Below, piece after piece: positions 1 to 8,018 of a stretch of DNA of 64,000 nucleotides. Where the stretch lies: positions 434,001 through 498,000 of the forward strand of contig NZ_FNZV01000001.1 in the NCBI RefSeq assembly GCF_900109555.1, in the 5' to 3' direction. The position numbers and the translations under genes were made by a program. Every line of letters begins with the position of its first letter. Positions within the stretch are counted from its first letter, which is position 1. The notes under the pieces were generated by a model. That model ran no database searches and had not been told where the DNA came from. It saw only the letters and a program-made list of their open reading frames with translations. The stretch comes from Pacificibacter marinus. GTDB lineage: Bacteria; Pseudomonadota; Alphaproteobacteria; Rhodobacterales; Rhodobacteraceae.

Positions 1-267
1 GTTCAGGCCCTGCATCGTCACGTCAGGCAATTCACCGGCCACAGCTTCGCGCAAAATCGTGTTGTTCGCGTCCTCGTAGTTTTCATAAGTCGCGCGGAAC
101 TTTACGTCGATGTTCGGGTGCGCCTCATGAAACAGCGGCATAATGTTTTCATAGGTGACATCAAAAAGATGGCTGTAGGGGTAAGCGAATTCGATTGTGA
201 CCTTGTCATCGGCCATTGCGGCAGACGCGCTGAGCATCAGTGCCATTGCAGTTGTCAGATTTTTCAT
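1..267 (-). CDS. Sugar ABC transporter substrate-binding protein (5' part only)
   Basis: Periplasmic solute-binding protein of an ABC importer; only the first 89 codons are present because the gene runs off the left edge. The reverse strand reads from ATG at 267 with a clear Sec signal peptide (MKNLTTAMALMLSASAAMA), followed by a mature start (DDKVTIEFAYPYSHLFD) typical of the family-1 (UgpB/MalE-like) binding proteins. An AGAGAG-type ribosome-binding site lies just upstream. It is the last gene of a (-) operon after the ATPase and two permeases, separated from the second permease by about 105 bp that holds short repeats. The substrate is not identifiable; the Ugp/Mal context suggests a sugar, sugar alcohol or glycerol phosphate. 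Confidence 0.88.
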   Translation of the reverse strand, partial: MKNLTTAMALMLSASAAMADDKVTIEFAYPYSHLFDVTYENIMPLFHEAHPNIDVKFRATYENYEDANNTILREAVAGELPDVTMQGLN

Positions 268-351
268 TAGTCTCTCTCCAGTTGCCTTTGGGCTCGGGTT
301 GATTTGGCGATTGGCCAAGCCCAGTTATGTCCCTTTCGGGATACGGGTGAT

Positions 352-373
352 GGGGCGTCCCTTTGGGGCGTCC
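352..373. repeat. 9-bp direct repeat between permease and binding-protein genes
   Basis: GGGGCGTCC occurs at 352-360 and again at 365-373, just past the permease stop codon in the permease/binding-protein gap. It may form part of a processing or pausing structure, but no T-tract is visible. No function can be assigned. Confidence 0.4.
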
Positions 374-1266
374 TACTTCATTCCAGACAGTGTGATCCCT
401 TCAATGAAGCGGCGTTGCGCCAGCATAAATGCCACGATCAAAGGCATGACGATGACGACCGCCGAAGCCATCATCGGGCCAAAGTTGTCGCCATCCGCGT
501 CGCCTTTGAATTCGCGCAACCCCAGCGGTGGCGTAAACAGGTCACGGTTGCCGGTGATGACAATGCGCGGCCAAAAATAATCGTTCCAATGGGCGACAAC
601 GCTAAAGATCGCGAAGGCCATCAATGCTGGGATTGCAGTGGGCAGCATGACATTCCAGATGATGCTGTACTCAGACATGCCATCCATCCGCGCGGCATCG
701 ATCAAATCATCGGGCACCGTCATGAAAAACTGGCGCATCAAAAAGATTCCGAAGACGCTGATGGTCCATGGGATCACCAAAGCCGCGTAGGAATTGGTTA
801 ATCCCAACTTGGCAAGCATGATATACAACGGCAAAGCGATAGCGTGCACAGGGATGAGCAAGCAAAACAGCACCAAGCCAAAGACAGCTTCACGCCCCCA
901 AAAACGCAGTTTGGCCAAAGCATAAGCACAAGGTAAAGCGACGACGACTTGGATGACAAAGATGGACCCCGTCACGATCAACCCATTCATCAAATAGCGC
1001 AGCAACGGCGCTTTGGAAAAGGCGGTGACGTAGTTATAGATAAAGGGCGTGACCATACATGCATCAACCGGATTACCGCGTTTGATGCAGTAATCATCGC
1101 GAAACAACTCTTGTGCACCAAAGATGCCGCCAGTGTTTGTCATAATCTCATGCGGGCTTTTGAAGCTATAAGTCAGCATCACATAGAACGGCAGCAACAC
1201 GATGATAGCCCCTAAAATAAGCACCGCGTGTTTCACGGTCTCTCGGGTTGAAAAGCCATTAAGCAT
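373..1266 (-). CDS. Carbohydrate ABC transporter permease (UgpE/MalG type)
   Basis: Inner-membrane permease of the importer encoded at 1-3309. The 297-residue protein has about six hydrophobic segments and the EAA-type cytoplasmic loop for contact with the ATPase (IDAARMDGMSEYSIIWNVMLP, residues about 190-210). Length is slightly above the usual 270-285 because of an extra periplasmic loop at residues 40-75 with Cys60 and Cys70. The start overlaps the 3' end of the upstream permease gene by 8 bp, which indicates translational coupling. The partner is the permease at 1259-2179. The family call is firm; the substrate is unknown. Confidence 0.92.
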   Translation of the reverse strand: MLNGFSTRETVKHAVLILGAIIVLLPFYVMLTYSFKSPHEIMTNTGGIFGAQELFRDDYCIKRGNPVDACMVTPFIYNYVTAFSKAPLLRYLMNGLIVTGSIFVIQVVVALPCAYALAKLRFWGREAVFGLVLFCLLIPVHAIALPLYIMLAKLGLTNSYAALVIPWTISVFGIFLMRQFFMTVPDDLIDAARMDGMSEYSIIWNVMLPTAIPALMAFAIFSVVAHWNDYFWPRIVITGNRDLFTPPLGLREFKGDADGDNFGPMMASAVVIVMPLIVAFMLAQRRFIEGITLSGMK

Positions 1267-2179
1267 AGTGGGTTCTCCGTTCGACCAACCAGCGTTGGAT
1301 CAGGGTCAAGATCATCACAAAACCAAGGAACACCATGGTAATGGCAGCCCCGATCCCCATGAGATTTTGTTGGATTGCTTTTTCGTAAATCGCAAACATC
1401 ATGACATAAACGGATTTGGATGGGCCGCCGCCTTGGGGGTAAAAGGCCTCGACCGTGTCAAAAACCTGAAACGATCGGATGAAACTGATGGTAACAACAA
1501 AGACTGTTGTGGGCCCTAACATCGGCCATGTAACCAAACAGAAACGATCCCAAGCAGACTGCGTCCCGTCCATTTCAGCCGCGTGATATAAATCGCGTGG
1601 TATCCCTGTCAAACCAGCCAAATACAGCACCATATTGAAGCCAAACCCCTGCCATATGCCAATAAAACTCACGGTCCAAATCGCGTAATCGCGATCCGTG
1701 AGCCAAAGTGGAAATGTGCGTGCGCACCCTTTGGCGTACCATGTCCAGCCTTCCAAAAAGGTGCCACAACCACGCTCTAACGTGGCGTTGATAATCCCGA
1801 TGGTGGGATGGAATGCGAATTCCCAAACGATCGCCATCGCAATCAAAGCGGACATGACGGGAAGAAAGTAAATCGTTTTGTAAACCTCGCCAAAGCGGGT
1901 CAAAGAATTGATCAACAAAGCTGCCCCAAGTCCCAAGCCCACCGTCATCGGCACAACCAAAAAGACATAGCGAAAGGTCGCGCCAAACATCTTGGCATAG
2001 GTGCTGCGGGTAAAAATCTGTTCGTAATTTTCAAGCCCGACAAAATCTGCGCTCGTGTTGCCCAGTGAATAATTGGTGAAGCTCATCCCCGCCGCGATGA
2101 AAATCGGCAAAAGCAAAATCAGAAACATCAAGATCAACGCAGGCCCGATGCACCAAAGATATGCGCGTTGGTTCCCCAT
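1259..2179 (-). CDS. Carbohydrate ABC transporter permease (UgpA/MalF type)
   Basis: First permease subunit of the same importer, 306 residues, with hydrophobic segments starting at residues 8-30 and an EAA loop near residues 195-215 (DLYHAAEMDGTQSAWDRF). A segment at residues 131-160, probably periplasmic, contains Cys138 and Cys152 and is longer than in ordinary UgpA/MalF proteins; the partner permease also has a Cys pair in an extra loop. The start codon shares one base with the stop of the ATPase gene at 2179, so the two are translated together. The family is clear; the transported compound is not. Confidence 0.92.
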   Translation of the reverse strand: MGNQRAYLWCIGPALILMFLILLLPIFIAAGMSFTNYSLGNTSADFVGLENYEQIFTRSTYAKMFGATFRYVFLVVPMTVGLGLGAALLINSLTRFGEVYKTIYFLPVMSALIAMAIVWEFAFHPTIGIINATLERGCGTFLEGWTWYAKGCARTFPLWLTDRDYAIWTVSFIGIWQGFGFNMVLYLAGLTGIPRDLYHAAEMDGTQSAWDRFCLVTWPMLGPTTVFVVTISFIRSFQVFDTVEAFYPQGGGPSKSVYVMMFAIYEKAIQQNLMGIGAAITMVFLGFVMILTLIQRWLVERRTHYA

Positions 2180-3309
2180 CAGACAGCCACCTTGGATGTC
2201 GTATGTTCGGCCCGCAAGCGCTGCCCATCTGCTCCGAAAATCAACAGGTGGTCTGACGACATCGTAAATCGCACCTGTGCGGCCAATGCGGGGGCATGTG
2301 CAGGGGTGGCCCGCACAACGACCACGTCTGCGTGTCCATCCACGACAAGGTGCAAAAACACATCAGACCCAAGGTTCTCGCGATGCTTGACCATGCCTCC
2401 AAAACGTCCAGTTTTCGACAGCGTCAGATGTTCGGGGCGTATGCCAACCACCACGGATTGTTGCGACAGACCAGAAAATCGCCCCATAGATTCCCCCAAA
2501 ACGGTCAGCGTCCCTTGCTCATCAATTTCACTCGATAAAGTATTGATCGCAGGCGAACCAACAAAGCGCGCCACGGCCAAAGAATTAGGGTCGCGGTAGA
2601 TGTCGTCCGGGCGTCCGAATTGCAAGATTTTACCACCCATCATCACAGCCATACGGTCCGACATGGTTAAGGCTTCGGCTTGGTCATGGGTCACGTAAAC
2701 AAATGTAGTTTTGAGCCTGCGATGCAGCTCTGTCAGTTCACTGCGCATGTGAACACGCAAAGCGGCATCCAAATTTGACAATGGTTCGTCCATCAAAAAG
2801 GCCACAGGGTTGCGCACCATAGCGCGCCCTAACGCGACCCTTTGGCGCTGCCCGCCTGACAATTGCCCCGGCTTGCGGGTTAAAAGCTCTGTGATTTTTA
2901 ACGTCTGCGCGACAGCGTCTACTTGAGCTGTCAACGCCTTGCGTTTTGCCCGCGAGATCAATGGTCCGATTACTGGAAGTCGCTGGGTCTTGGTCAAATC
3001 GCGCATCAACAACGGCGTCAACATATTTTGAGCCACGCTCAAATGCGGATAAAGCGCATAGGATTGAAACACCATCGCCAGATTTCGCAAGGAAGGTCGG
3101 GTCTGGGTCACATCGCGTTTCCCAATCGTTACCGTTCCTGCGTCGGTCGCTTCAAGCCCTGCGAGTATGCGCAGCAAGGTAGATTTTCCACACCCTGACG
3201 GGCCTACGAGAGTCACAAACTTTCCGTCTTTGATGTCCAGATCCACACCGTCCAAGACCATGGCATCACCAAAGGATTTGGTGATCGTTCGCAAAGAAAT
3301 TGATGACAT
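2179..3309 (-). CDS. ABC transporter ATP-binding protein (UgpC/MalK type)
   Basis: ATPase that energises the importer on the cytoplasmic side. The 376-residue protein shows Walker A (GPSGCGKST, residues 36-44), the ABC signature (LSGGQRQRV), Walker B (VAFLMDEPLSNLD) and the switch histidine (VYVTHDQAEA). A C-terminal TOBE/MalK regulatory domain follows from about residue 240 (VGIRPEHL motif). An insertion at about residues 105-128, between the Q-loop region and the signature, is a little longer than in standard MalK. It is the first gene of a four-gene (-) operon, divergent from a LysR regulator across a 118-bp promoter region. Confidence 0.94.
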   Translation of the reverse strand: MSSISLRTITKSFGDAMVLDGVDLDIKDGKFVTLVGPSGCGKSTLLRILAGLEATDAGTVTIGKRDVTQTRPSLRNLAMVFQSYALYPHLSVAQNMLTPLLMRDLTKTQRLPVIGPLISRAKRKALTAQVDAVAQTLKITELLTRKPGQLSGGQRQRVALGRAMVRNPVAFLMDEPLSNLDAALRVHMRSELTELHRRLKTTFVYVTHDQAEALTMSDRMAVMMGGKILQFGRPDDIYRDPNSLAVARFVGSPAINTLSSEIDEQGTLTVLGESMGRFSGLSQQSVVVGIRPEHLTLSKTGRFGGMVKHRENLGSDVFLHLVVDGHADVVVVRATPAHAPALAAQVRFTMSSDHLLIFGADGQRLRAEHTTSKVAV

Positions 3310-3367
3310 ATGTGCCCCCTAGCGCAATCGACTTGAGGGGAAGTTAAACAGTGCAGTTATCGATTCT

Positions 3368-3388
3368 GTGACGACATATTAGCGTCAC
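3368..3388. promoter_or_regulatory. Candidate LysR operator in divergent promoter
   Basis: GTGACG (3368-3373) and CGTCAC (3383-3388) form a perfect inverted repeat with a 9-bp spacer, between the (-) ABC operon (start 3309) and the (+) LysR gene (start 3428). Position and symmetry fit a regulator site shared by both promoters. The assignment to this LysR protein is inference. Confidence 0.5.
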
Positions 3389-3427
3389 TTATAAAAGCTA
3401 AAGTCTTCCTGACATTGGAGAGATAAA

Positions 3428-4315
3428 ATGCGCAGATCGACCCCATATCAATTGACGGCCTTTTCTCATGTGGTGCGCGAAGGCAGCGTGACGGCTGCTG
3501 CGCAAAAACTGGGCGTGTCGCAGTCTGCCGTGACCCAACACTTGCAAAAACTCGAAGCTTTGGTCGGGGCAAAATTGATCGCCCGTAGCAGAGATGGTCA
3601 GACACTCACGCGCACAGGACAAGAGATTTTTGAACTCGCCGAACGGCATGTCTCCCTTGAAAGGGTCATTGCAGAACGCTTGGCCGGATACGCGGAACTG
3701 GACAACGGGCACTTAACGATCATCGCAAATGCGCCCGCCCCTGCCCTCAGCCTGATTGCACGTTTCAACAGGAAATGGCCCAACATCCAGATTGATTTTA
3801 CCTTGTATGATTGGACCACTGCAATTGAGATGTTGCGCACACATCAGGTGGACATCGCTCTTATTTTTGAACCAACCCACTCTCCAGATTGGAAAATTTA
3901 TGACATCGGGCGGGAACGTTATGTGTTGTATGCACCAGCAAAACACCCATTCGCCAAAAGAAAAATCATTAGCTTGGGCGATTTAGCAGGCCAAACGCTA
4001 TTATTGCCAGAACAAGGATCGCTGACCCAGCGGGTCGTCAGCAAGGCTTTGACAAAGCATGATTTGAATGTGCAGCGCAAAATCAAAACCACAACATTTC
4101 CGGTGATGAAAGAGGCCATTCTACAAGGCGCAGGTGTCGGAATTTTCTTAGAAAACAGCACAGTAGAAACCGATGCCCTGTGCAGCCTGCCGATACATGA
4201 AATGCCGGAAACGTACAGAAGTTGCGTTGTCGTGCCCAAAGACAAGCATGATCTGAGACTTGTTCAAAGGTTTTTATCTCTCGTCGGCTCTGGGAATTGG
4301 AAAGGTCACGAATAG
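3428..4315 (+). CDS. LysR-family transcriptional regulator
   Basis: DNA-binding regulator of 295 residues. The N-terminal winged helix-turn-helix covers residues 5-63 (AAAQKLGVSQSAVTQHLQKL is the recognition region) and is followed by a LysR substrate-binding domain from about residue 90 to 290. The ATG at 3428 follows a GGAGAG ribosome-binding site. It is transcribed divergently from the sugar ABC operon with an inverted repeat in between, which is the usual arrangement for a LysR protein controlling its neighbour and itself. The effector is probably the imported solute or a metabolite of it, but nothing in the sequence identifies it. Confidence 0.93.
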   Translation: MRRSTPYQLTAFSHVVREGSVTAAAQKLGVSQSAVTQHLQKLEALVGAKLIARSRDGQTLTRTGQEIFELAERHVSLERVIAERLAGYAELDNGHLTIIANAPAPALSLIARFNRKWPNIQIDFTLYDWTTAIEMLRTHQVDIALIFEPTHSPDWKIYDIGRERYVLYAPAKHPFAKRKIISLGDLAGQTLLLPEQGSLTQRVVSKALTKHDLNVQRKIKTTTFPVMKEAILQGAGVGIFLENSTVETDALCSLPIHEMPETYRSCVVVPKDKHDLRLVQRFLSLVGSGNWKGHE

Positions 4316-4457
4316 CTTAAAAGCGAAAGGCTGCCTTAGCTACCGTGAACACACAGTCGCACGATGGGATAATGGGATGCCGTTTTGATCTGCCTGCTGG
4401 TGTCGCCTGAATTCCATCTAAAATCTTGATCGCAAATGTGGTCCATTCAAAAGTCAA

Positions 4458-5000
4458 TTATCCAAGCTCTGTCATTCGGCCCAGCAAATCCGCGGATCGT
4501 CTTACACCGAAACGCTTGATCAAACGGGCGCGCACATCTTCGATGGTGCGGGGCGATAGGGTCAGGTCTCGTGCGATTTCTTTGCTGGTCATTCCTTGGT
4601 TCATCAATCCTAAAACTTGGCGTTCGCGTTTGCTCAAGGTGATTGGTTGGGCACTGTCGGAAATCAACGCATAGCTTAAGATGATCCGTGCAAGCGGCGC
4701 ATCTGGGGTCAGGGAATGGGCCCTAAAACGGCACCAAATATTGTCACCATTACAATGACGTAAAAGGCGTTCGTCACTGTAATCTTGGTTGCGCTTAAGT
4801 GCTGCAATGCCGACTTCGCGAATGCGTTGATACTCTTCGTCTGATCCGTAAAACATTCGAAAAGACTGCCCTTGGATATCCTCTGCCCGATACCCAAGCA
4901 TCGTCGCGAAAGTTGCGTTGCACCGCTTGATCACCCTGTCCTCAGACAGCACGATTCCGATGGGGGCGTGGTCAAACGCCAAAGTTGTAAAATCAATCAT
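4458..5000 (-). CDS. PAS-domain LuxR/GerE-type transcriptional regulator
   Basis: A 180-residue regulator with an N-terminal PAS sensor fold (residues about 5-110; NATFATMLGYRAEDIQG is a typical PAS core) and a C-terminal GerE helix-turn-helix (about 118-178; LSKRERQVLGLMNQGMTSKE, then LSPRTIEDVRARLIKRFG). It has no receiver or autoinducer-binding domain, so a small ligand or redox signal sensed by PAS is more likely than phosphorylation. It is transcribed divergently from the M20/Dpp cluster. Three half-sites spaced 11 bp lie between the two starts and are the probable binding site. The start at 5000 fits the domain boundary. Confidence 0.88.
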   Translation of the reverse strand: MIDFTTLAFDHAPIGIVLSEDRVIKRCNATFATMLGYRAEDIQGQSFRMFYGSDEEYQRIREVGIAALKRNQDYSDERLLRHCNGDNIWCRFRAHSLTPDAPLARIILSYALISDSAQPITLSKRERQVLGLMNQGMTSKEIARDLTLSPRTIEDVRARLIKRFGVRRSADLLGRMTELG

Positions 5001-5010
5001 ATCGTCACAG

Positions 5011-5039
5011 TACCGTAATTATACGGTATTGATACCGTA
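5011..5039. promoter_or_regulatory. Three phased half-sites upstream of PAS-LuxR and M20/Dpp cluster
   Basis: TACCGTA (5011-5017), TACGGTA (5022-5028) and TACCGTA (5033-5039) alternate in orientation with exactly 4 bp between them, so each starts 11 bp after the last and all lie on one DNA face. The array ends 24 bp before the M20 start and begins 10 bp before the LuxR start, where it could control both promoters. Confidence 0.65.
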
Positions 5040-5063
5040 TTTTTTTCCGACAATACTCACCTC

Positions 5064-6371
5064 ATGAATGATCAAAATACCCCAGACCCTTTGTCGCCGC
5101 TCATGCACGAAATTCAAAACCGCCGAGACGATCTGATCGCCTTGACGCAGGATTTGATCCGCATTCCCACGTTGAATCCTCCGGGGGACTGCTATCGGGA
5201 TATTTGTGAGTATTTGGATCAACGCCTGTCCAAACATGGCTTCACAACCCAATTGATCCGTGCTCACGGTACGCCTGGCGACAGCGAAAAATATCCGCGT
5301 TGGAACATCATCGCACGACGTGAAGGCAAAAGCGCTGGCGATTGTGTGCATTTCAACAGCCATATCGATGTGGTCGAGGTGGGTCATGGGTGGACCCAAG
5401 ATCCCTTTGGCGGTGCTTTGATTGATGGCAAGATTTATGGTCGCGGTGCCTGTGATATGAAGGGTGGTTTGGCGGCGTCGATCATCGCTGCCGAAGCCTT
5501 TATCGATATGCATCCAGAATTTCACGGTGCAATCGAAATTTCAGGCACAGGAGACGAAGAATCCGGTGGTTATGGCGGTGTTGCCTATTTGGCTGAGAAA
5601 GGCTTTTTTAGCCCCAAACGTGTGCAACATGTCATCATTCCCGAACCTTTGAACAAGGATCGTGTGTGTCTGGGCCATAGGGGCGGCTGGTGGGCCGAGA
5701 TTGAAACCTTTGGCGAGATTGCCCACGGATCGATGCCCTTTTTAGGCGATTGCGCAGTGCGGCACATGGGCGCCGTGATCGATAAATTCGAGACGGATTT
5801 ATACCCAGCCATGGCGCTGCGACACACTGAAATGCCGGTCGTGCCAGAAGGCGCGCGCCAATCCACCATGAACATCAATTCGATCCACGGCGGCCAACCC
5901 GAACAAGATGACGATTTCACGGGACTGCCTGCGCACTGCGTGCCTGACAGCTGCCGTGTGGTTATTGATCGACGCTTTCTTGTCGAAGAAAACATTGATG
6001 ATGTCCGTGGCGAGGTCACAGGTTTGCTTGATAGCCTAAAAGCGGAACGCCCTAAGTTTTCTTATGAATTGCGCGAACTGAACCGTGTTTTGCCCTCTAT
6101 GACGGATAAGAACGCCCCCGTTGCAGCCTCACTGGCGAAACAAATTGCAAAGGTGATGGGCAAAGAGGCAGAATTTGTCGCCTCTCCCGGAACTTATGAC
6201 CAAAAGCACATCAACCGCATTGGCAAATTAGAAAACTGCGTTGCGTATGGACCCGGAATCTTGGAACTTGCGCATAAGCCTGATGAATACATCGGGGTCG
6301 AAGATATGATGGTCAGCGTGCAAGTTATGGCACGTAGCCTTGCAGAGCTACTGCTACCAACAAAAGAATAA
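5064..6371 (+). CDS. M20-family metallohydrolase (ArgE/DapE/ACY1-type deacylase)
   Basis: Cytoplasmic zinc amidohydrolase of 435 residues, the usual length for ArgE/DapE-type enzymes. Metal ligands and catalytic residues are visible: the NSHIDVVEVG motif (His and bridging-region Asp, residues about 96-105), GRGACDMKGG (Asp), GTGDEESGG (general-base Glu and ligand Glu, about 160-168) and a C-terminal LAHKPDEYI histidine (about 410). A dimerisation domain lies in the middle. The family removes acyl groups from N-acyl amino acids or cleaves related amides. Being first in a cluster with a peptide-type importer, an ALDH, an SDR and a P1 amidase, it probably hydrolyses the imported compound or an intermediate. 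Confidence 0.9.
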   Translation: MNDQNTPDPLSPLMHEIQNRRDDLIALTQDLIRIPTLNPPGDCYRDICEYLDQRLSKHGFTTQLIRAHGTPGDSEKYPRWNIIARREGKSAGDCVHFNSHIDVVEVGHGWTQDPFGGALIDGKIYGRGACDMKGGLAASIIAAEAFIDMHPEFHGAIEISGTGDEESGGYGGVAYLAEKGFFSPKRVQHVIIPEPLNKDRVCLGHRGGWWAEIETFGEIAHGSMPFLGDCAVRHMGAVIDKFETDLYPAMALRHTEMPVVPEGARQSTMNINSIHGGQPEQDDDFTGLPAHCVPDSCRVVIDRRFLVEENIDDVRGEVTGLLDSLKAERPKFSYELRELNRVLPSMTDKNAPVAASLAKQIAKVMGKEAEFVASPGTYDQKHINRIGKLENCVAYGPGILELAHKPDEYIGVEDMMVSVQVMARSLAELLLPTKE

Positions 6372-6383
6372 GGGGAAAAGCCA

Positions 6384-7853
6384 ATGAAAATGACACTATT
6401 CGCCGCAAGCGTTTGCGCACTCGTTGCAGGCATGGCGTCCGCACAAACTGACATCACCGTGGGTCTTCAGTTGGAGCCGCCAAACCTTGACCCAACAGGT
6501 GGCGCGTCCCAAGCAATTGACTCTGTCCTTTATTCGAACGTTTTTGAAGGTCTTACGCGGTTCCAAGGCGATGGTTCTGTCGTGCCAGGATTGGCGGAAA
6601 GCTGGGATATTTCTGAGGACGGAACGGTTTATACCTTTCACCTCCATGATGGTGTGGTGTTCCATGACGGCACATCCATGGACGCTGAAGACGTAAAATT
6701 CAGTCTTGATCGCGCCCGCGCGGAAGACAGCACCAATGCGCAAAAAGGTCTGTTTGCTGGCATCACTGATGTCACTGTGGTTGATCCGTTGACTGTAAAA
6801 GTGACTTTGGATGGCCCCAACGGCAGCTTCTTGTTCAATATGGCTTGGGGCGATGCGGTTATTGTCGCGCCTGAAAGTATTGAAACCATCGCATCCAATC
6901 CCGTTGGCACTGGCGCGTTTGTCTTTACCGATTGGGTCCAAGGCGACCGATTGGAATTGACCCGCAACGACAGCTATTGGGGCACGAAAGCTGCCTTAGA
7001 AAAAGCAACGTTCCGCTTTATCTCAGATCCCACGGCGGCATTTGCTGCGGTGATGGCCGAAGATGTCGATGTGTTTAGCGGTTTCCCAGCCCCTGAAAAC
7101 CTGCCTCAGTTTGAAGCAGACCCTCGGTTCCAAGTTCTTGTTGGCAACACTGAGGGCGAAACGATCCTATCGACCAACAACAAAATGCCACCGTTTGACA
7201 ATGTGCTGGTGCGCGAAGCTGTGGCCCATGCCATCGACCGCCAATCCGTCATAGATGGCGCGATGTATGGTCTGGGTACCCCGATTGGCACGCACTTTGC
7301 GCCACATAATCCTGACTACGTCGATCTACTTGCGAACTCTCAGTACGACCCTGAGAAATCAAAAGCGCTTTTGGCCCAAGCGGGTCTTGCGGATGGCTTC
7401 ACAACAACCTTGAAACTGCCACCGCCTTCATACGCACGTCGGGGTGGCGAAATCATTGCCAGCCAGTTGCGTGCCGTTGGTATCGACGCCCAAATCACCA
7501 ATTTGGAATGGGCGCAGTGGATCGAAGAGGTCTTTAAGGCCAAGGACTTTGGGCTGTCCATTGTCAGCCACACAGAGCCAATGGATATCGGAGTTTATGC
7601 AAACCCTGACTACTACTTCCAGTATGACAATCCTGAATTCCAAGCGCTCATGGAAGAGTTGAACACCACGACAGAGCCTGCCGCGCGCAGTGCTTTGTTT
7701 GCCAAAGCGCAAACGATCCTCTCTGAGGATTATGTCAACGGCTACCTGTTTGAGTTGGCAATCGCAACGATCGCGAAAGCTGGCGTGCAAGGACTTTGGG
7801 CCAATCAACCGACAGCTGCTATTGATCTGACAGCCGTCAGCTGGGCCGAATAA
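6384..7853 (+). CDS. ABC transporter substrate-binding protein (family 5, DppA/OppA-like)
   Basis: Periplasmic binding protein of 489 residues with a signal peptide (MKMTLFAASVCALVAGMASA) and the family-5 layout: LEPPNLDPT near the mature N terminus, the VFEGL and PGLAESW motifs, then FHDGTSMDAEDVKFSLDRA. Family 5 binds peptides, nickel, opines and other amide-rich solutes. It starts 12 bp after the M20 gene, behind a GGGGAAA ribosome-binding site, and is followed at once by an intrinsic terminator that separates it from the permease genes. The ligand is unknown; the neighbouring amidases suggest an amide or peptide-like compound. Confidence 0.93.
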   Translation: MKMTLFAASVCALVAGMASAQTDITVGLQLEPPNLDPTGGASQAIDSVLYSNVFEGLTRFQGDGSVVPGLAESWDISEDGTVYTFHLHDGVVFHDGTSMDAEDVKFSLDRARAEDSTNAQKGLFAGITDVTVVDPLTVKVTLDGPNGSFLFNMAWGDAVIVAPESIETIASNPVGTGAFVFTDWVQGDRLELTRNDSYWGTKAALEKATFRFISDPTAAFAAVMAEDVDVFSGFPAPENLPQFEADPRFQVLVGNTEGETILSTNNKMPPFDNVLVREAVAHAIDRQSVIDGAMYGLGTPIGTHFAPHNPDYVDLLANSQYDPEKSKALLAQAGLADGFTTTLKLPPPSYARRGGEIIASQLRAVGIDAQITNLEWAQWIEEVFKAKDFGLSIVSHTEPMDIGVYANPDYYFQYDNPEFQALMEELNTTTEPAARSALFAKAQTILSEDYVNGYLFELAIATIAKAGVQGLWANQPTAAIDLTAVSWAE

Positions 7854-7856
7854 AGG

Positions 7857-7890
7857 TAAGGGCTGCACCGGTTGCAGCCCTTATTTGTTT
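7857..7890 (+). terminator. Intrinsic terminator/attenuator after binding-protein gene
   Basis: An 11-bp perfect stem (7857-7867 with 7873-7883, loop of 5 nt) begins 4 bases after the stop codon and is followed by TTTGTTT. Partial termination here would yield more binding protein than permease, a common arrangement in ABC importer operons. Confidence 0.8.
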
Positions 7891-8018
7891 AAGATTATCG
7901 GCATGGCACGCATTTTAAAATGCATCCGAAACCTGCCGGCCTCGGGACACGATTGCCCAAAATTTTGTCCAACGCTCCAAAGGGTCATTTGTATGCCGTA
8001 TACACAAGAAATTCGCCG

